Shown here one piece after another: positions 60,027-64,000 of a DNA stretch of 64,000 nucleotides. The position numbers and the translations under genes were made by a program. This DNA is from Erythrobacteraceae bacterium (GTDB lineage Bacteria > Pseudomonadota > Alphaproteobacteria > Sphingomonadales > Sphingomonadaceae): NCBI GenBank assembly GCA_024642525.1, contig JAHEAX010000059.1:124001-188000 (forward strand), read 5' to 3'. The notes beneath the pieces were generated by a model. It was not told where the DNA came from and made no database searches. It worked only from the letters and a program-made list of their open reading frames with translations. Position 1 is the first letter of the stretch. Every line of letters starts with the position of its first letter.

Positions 60027-60746
60027 TCAGAGCCTGATCAGGCCAAGCCTCAACGCCTTGATGGTCGCGCCCACACGGTCCCGCGCATCCAGTTTCAGGA
60101 ACAGGCGCTTCACATAGGTCGCGATTGTATCGGGCGAGATTTGCAGGATTTCGGCAATGTCGGTGTTGGACTTGCCGCGCGCAATCCATTCCAGAACCTC
60201 GCGTTCGCGGGTTGACAGGATGATTGTGCCGCTGCGCCTGTCGAGCAATAGGCAAATGCGGGTATGGGCAGCCTGGGCAATAGCGCGCAAGGCGGAACAA
60301 CGGTCATCGTCATTCTCTGTCAGAGGTTCGTCAAACCCGAAGGACATATAGGCATTGCGGTTGCGCGGCCCGAACACGGGTATCCCGACCCCATGGACTA
60401 GCCCGCTATCCTTCATGGCCTGAAAATACCGCTCTACATTCTCGTTCGCGCCTTCAGCCATCGTTTCCGCAATGGCGGTCGACCAGTGCAGCAATTCGCC
60501 CTTGCGCATGACGTGATCGGGTATCGGGTCGTGCGCGCGGAAGGATTGGTCCTGATAGAGCGATATCCATTGCGGCGGATAGCCGGACGAATCCACGACC
60601 GTTTCCGCTGAAGTCTGGCTGTTGAAAATGGGTGTGAAGTGGTAGCTGTGACGAACAGCGCCATAATCGCGCGCAGCAGACCGAACCAATCGGAATATTT
60701 CTCCGATTTCCTGGATCGCGCTGATTTCCGCAATTACCCTTTCCAA
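60027..60746 (-). CDS. LuxR family regulator with autoinducer-binding domain (proposed TTG start; ORF open to 60947)
   Basis: C-terminal HTH STREREVLEWIARGKSNTDIAEILQISPDTIATYVKRLFLKLDARDRVGATIKAL; N-terminal W-x3-Y-x8-DP-x13-W pocket pattern; GGAGG 5 nt before TTG 60746. Confidence 0.88.
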   Translation of the reverse strand: MERVIAEISAIQEIGEIFRLVRSAARDYGAVRHSYHFTPIFNSQTSAETVVDSSGYPPQWISLYQDQSFRAHDPIPDHVMRKGELLHWSTAIAETMAEGANENVERYFQAMKDSGLVHGVGIPVFGPRNRNAYMSFGFDEPLTENDDDRCSALRAIAQAAHTRICLLLDRRSGTIILSTREREVLEWIARGKSNTDIAEILQISPDTIATYVKRLFLKLDARDRVGATIKALRLGLIRL

Positions 60747-61146
60747 TGAAACCTCCGAAGCGACCCGAGGTTGCACGCTGCCCGACCGGGCTGCTTCATC
60801 GTCAAACCTACACAGGAATAGCAAGAGCGCCAAATCAGCTGGAGACCACAGACTGTCCCAGACGCGCGGAGCGAATATATATCTGAATTGCAAATGGAAT
60901 AATCGGGAACGGCCCTCTGGCCCACAATTTTGAAAATAGGGCAGCACACTACGGGAAAGCCGAAAATCAGAGCGACTCGTGCAGGAAAACGGGGCGATAA
61001 CACCGGCTTACCACTCTGCACGGTGCATCATCGGAGGCGATTGCCTCCATTCGGCACGCATGGCGGCGCAATCCTGTCCACATTCCTCATCGCCAACTGC
61101 ATCAACTTCACTTGGCGTTCAGCGAAGCGCTGGTTATAGGCGCGAC

Positions 61147-61950
61147 ATGACGACGAAAACGCGCTCACCGCTCAAGCTCGCCCTTATTGCAACTGTTGCC
61201 GCAAGCACGGTGTTGACTGCTGGTTGCGCAGGCCGCAGTTCCGGGCCGAAAGACACAGCCTATGTGGCGCGTGATGTTGAATCGCTTTATCTCGAAGCGA
61301 AACGGCGGCTGGATACGGGCAATGCCCCGCTTGCCGCGGCCCTGTTTGATGAAGTTGAACGTCAGCACCCATATTCGCCATGGGCGCGCCGCGCACAGCT
61401 GATGAGCGCATTCAGCTATTATGTTGCCCGCGATTACAACAAGTCGATCCAGAGCGCACAGCGTTTCCTGTCGATCCACCCCGGTAACCGCGATGCGCCT
61501 TATGCCTATTACCTCATCTCGCTCAGCTATTACGAGCAGATCAGCGACGTTACGCGCGACCAGAAGATTACCGAACAGGCAATGGCCGCGCTGACCGAAG
61601 TCAACCGCCGCTTCCCTAACACAGAATATGCGTCGGACGCCCGCCTCAAGCTCGACCTGGTGAATGATCACCTTGCCGGCAAGGAAATGGAAATCGGCCG
61701 TTTCTACGAACGTTCGGGCCGCTGGCTTTCGGCGCAGGTCCGGTTCCAGAACGTGGTCGAAAATTTCCAGACCACCAGCCACACACCCGAAGCGCTTTTC
61801 CGTCTGACGGAAACCAGTCTTGCGCTGGGCATACCTGAAGAAGCGGTAAAATATGCCGCTGTTCTGGGTGCAAACTATCCGGGCAGCGAATGGTATGACA
61901 AGGCATATGGCCTGGTGCAGAAAAACGCGCCGGGCGTTACCGCCAGCTAA
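61147..61950 (+). CDS. bamD: Outer membrane protein assembly factor BamD
   Basis: Lipobox LTAGC; LYLEAKRRLDTGNAPLAAALFDEVERQHPYSPWARRAQLMSAFSYYVARDYNKSIQSAQRFLSIHPGNRDAPYAYYLISLSYYEQISDVTRDQ. Confidence 0.95.
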   Translation: MTTKTRSPLKLALIATVAASTVLTAGCAGRSSGPKDTAYVARDVESLYLEAKRRLDTGNAPLAAALFDEVERQHPYSPWARRAQLMSAFSYYVARDYNKSIQSAQRFLSIHPGNRDAPYAYYLISLSYYEQISDVTRDQKITEQAMAALTEVNRRFPNTEYASDARLKLDLVNDHLAGKEMEIGRFYERSGRWLSAQVRFQNVVENFQTTSHTPEALFRLTETSLALGIPEEAVKYAAVLGANYPGSEWYDKAYGLVQKNAPGVTAS

Positions 61951-62045
61951 GAACGCGCACCACGGCAGCCTGTGTCACAGGACTGTTTGCAAATTTCCGA
62001 GACAAGGTGACGTGAGCGGCCCGTTGGGCTAGAGATTCGCGCCAA

Positions 62046-63710
62046 ATGCTGACTCAGCTATCCATCCGCAACATCGTCCTGATCGAGGCGCTGGACCTGT
62101 CCTTTTCCGGCGGGCTTGGCGTGCTGACGGGGGAAACGGGCGCGGGCAAGTCCATCCTGCTCGACGCGCTTGGGCTGGTGCTGGGCAACCGTGCGGAAAC
62201 ATCGCTGGTGCGCGCCGGTGCGGAACAGGCAAGTGTCACTGCCAGCTTCGAATTTTCGCGTATGCCTGACCAGATAAAGCAAGTGCTGGCCGATGCCGAG
62301 ATAGAAACAGAACAGGGCGAACCGCTGATCCTGCGCCGACGTATCAAGGCAGATGGCGGGTCCAAGGCTTTCGTCAACGATCAGCCTGTCGGGGTTGCGC
62401 TGTTGCGCGAACTTGCGCCGTCACTGGTCGAATTGCACGGTCAGCATGATGATCGCGGCTTGGTGAACCCGCGCGGACACCGCGCCCTGCTGGACCAGTT
62501 CGCCGATTCCGATGTGTCGGGCGTGGCATCGGCATGGCAGGCATGGCGCAAGTCGGCCGATCGGCTGGCCGAAGCGCGCAATGCCGTGGATCAGGCCAAG
62601 GAAGACCAGGACCTGCTGTTGGCATATCTGGCCGAATTGACGGAACTGGAACCCCAGGCAGGCGAAGAAGCGCGGCTGGCAGGCGCGCGATCGGATATGC
62701 AGAAAGGCGAGAAGCTTTCGGGCGATCTGGAAGAACTCCGCCATATCTGGGAAGGGTCGAATTCGCCGCTTGCCTCGCTCAGGACAGCTGCGCGAAAGCT
62801 GGACCGCATCGCGCCGGAACATCCGCTGCTTGCAGAAGCGCTGGCCGCGCTTGACCGCGCCGTGATCGAAGCAGGTGAGGCAGAGGACAAGCTCAACGAA
62901 GCAGCCGGCGCGCTATATCACGATGCCGAAGCGCTCGACATTGCCGAAACGCGGCTGTTTGAACTGCGCGCGCTGGCGCGCAAGCACCGCTGCGAAGTGG
63001 ATGCATTGCCCGAATTGATGCGGTCCATGCGCGAACAGCTGGATGCGATCGAAGGGGGCGAGGCAGAGCTTGATTCCCTCGAAGCGGCAGAGCGCGACAC
63101 GCACCAGATTTACCGAGCGCGGGCCGAAGCGATGCATGCCAACCGCGTGACTGCCGCCATGCGGCTTGATGATGCGGTGGCAAGCGAACTTGCCCCGCTC
63201 AAGCTAGATGCGGCACGTTTCAAAACGGCTGTCTCGGACCTGCCGGAAGACCGCTGGGGCCCGAGCGGGATGGATGCGGTCGAATTCCTCATCGCTACCA
63301 ATCCAGGCGCGGATTTTGCGCCGCTGGGCAAGATTGCCTCGGGGGGCGAACTATCGCGCTTTATCCTGGCGCTGAAGGTGGCGCTGGCGGAAAAGGGCGG
63401 GGCTGCCACCATTATTTTCGACGAAATCGACCGCGGTGTGGGCGGCGCGGTTGCCAGCGCCATTGGTGAACGGCTGGCACGCCTTGCAGATGGCGGGCAG
63501 CTGCTCGCCGTCACGCACAGCCCGCAAGTCGCCGCGCGCGGCGGTCAGCACTACATGATCGCCAAATCATCCCACGGGACGGTGACCAGAACCTCGGTCG
63601 CTCTGCTCGATTCTGCAGGCCGCAAGGAAGAAATCGCCCGGATGTTGTCGGGCGCTGAAATCACTGCAGAGGCCCGCGCACAGGCTGACCGCCTTCTGGC
63701 AGGTGTCTGA
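62046..63710 (+). CDS. recN: DNA repair protein RecN
   Basis: MLTQLSIRNIVLIEALDLSFSGGLGVLTGETGAGKSILLDALGLVLG; GGELSRFILALKVALAEKGGAATIIFDEIDRGVGGAVASAIGERLARLADGGQLLAVTHSPQVAA. Confidence 0.97.
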   Translation: MLTQLSIRNIVLIEALDLSFSGGLGVLTGETGAGKSILLDALGLVLGNRAETSLVRAGAEQASVTASFEFSRMPDQIKQVLADAEIETEQGEPLILRRRIKADGGSKAFVNDQPVGVALLRELAPSLVELHGQHDDRGLVNPRGHRALLDQFADSDVSGVASAWQAWRKSADRLAEARNAVDQAKEDQDLLLAYLAELTELEPQAGEEARLAGARSDMQKGEKLSGDLEELRHIWEGSNSPLASLRTAARKLDRIAPEHPLLAEALAALDRAVIEAGEAEDKLNEAAGALYHDAEALDIAETRLFELRALARKHRCEVDALPELMRSMREQLDAIEGGEAELDSLEAAERDTHQIYRARAEAMHANRVTAAMRLDDAVASELAPLKLDAARFKTAVSDLPEDRWGPSGMDAVEFLIATNPGADFAPLGKIASGGELSRFILALKVALAEKGGAATIIFDEIDRGVGGAVASAIGERLARLADGGQLLAVTHSPQVAARGGQHYMIAKSSHGTVTRTSVALLDSAGRKEEIARMLSGAEITAEARAQADRLLAGV

Positions 63711-63715
63711 AGCCC

Positions 63716-64000
63716 TTATTCCGCCTCGGGCTGACCAAGGTGGAGCAAGGTAAAGAAGCCAAGCGCGGCAAAGGTGAACGCGCTGCTTGCCGACCCTTCT
63801 CCAATTTCGGTCTGCCACATCTGATGCGCTGCTGAACCCAAAACGGTGAACAGGCCAAACCATGTGAAAATGGCCAGACCTGCACCCAGTTTTGCCATAT
63901 TCTTGGCCGCCGCGAATGCTGCTGCGTCCTTGCGCGCATTCCACAGCCGCATTGCGCCAAGCAGGCAGATGACAGCAGTTGCTGATTCCGCGATAAGCAC
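63716..64000 (-). CDS. DUF2165-like small membrane protein, possibly continuing beyond the window
   Basis: TWFGLFTVLGSAAHQMWQTEIGEGSASSAFTFAALGFFTLLHLGQPE; hydrophobic, resembles DUF2165 C-terminus. Confidence 0.5.
   Translation of the reverse strand: MLIAESATAVICLLGAMRLWNARKDAAAFAAAKNMAKLGAGLAIFTWFGLFTVLGSAAHQMWQTEIGEGSASSAFTFAALGFFTLLHLGQPEAE

Noticed and set aside
60747-60947. N-terminal 67 residues of the longest luxR ORF
   Set aside because: Lacks LuxR-like features; a good Shine-Dalgarno sits before TTG 60746, giving the usual ~240-aa length.
1-64000. CRISPR arrays, transposons, prophage, toxin-antitoxin or defence islands
   Set aside because: None recognised: no regularly spaced repeats, transposase, integrase, phage structural or defence-domain proteins among the ORFs.

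Overview
This 64 kb window looks like ordinary chromosome from an alphaproteobacterium, probably Sphingomonadales/Erythrobacteraceae (inferred from gene content and synteny; I could not run a search). It is dense with housekeeping genes: purB, radC, a ydbH-ynbE-ydbL-like envelope operon, the F0 ATP synthase operon atpI-B-E-F'-F, gloB/qor, aroA-cmk-rpsA, a FYDLN-acid protein, tRNA-Ala(GGC), ffh-rpsP-rimM ... trmD-rplS, a DPP-IV-type S9 peptidase, asd, emrAB with a MarR regulator, rimB-like/rimK, amn, rpsF-rpsR-rplI, a Mur ligase/LD-carboxypeptidase pair, fabD-fabG, dnaN, a PHA synthase/depolymerase operon, two GGDEF-EAL-PilZ proteins flanking lepA, a stand-alone secretin, a secreted subtilase, a LuxR solo, bamD and recN. 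I saw no CRISPR array, transposase, integrase, prophage or recognisable defence island. The points most worth a second look are: (1) a five-gene phaC-phaZ-ferredoxin reductase-amidohydrolase-ADH operon with an atypical PhaC nucleophile box; (2) twin c-di-GMP proteins flanking lepA, followed by an orphan secretin, a secreted subtilase and a LuxR solo with the full set of AHL-pocket residues; (3) RimK and a RimB-like protease close to the S6 operon, together with acid-tailed S16 and L9; (4) a lipoprotein that appears to need a CTG start codon; (5) a perfect hairpin after atpE; (6) a 30-bp palindrome at the marR-emrAB promoter. All functional claims are inferences from reading the sequence.
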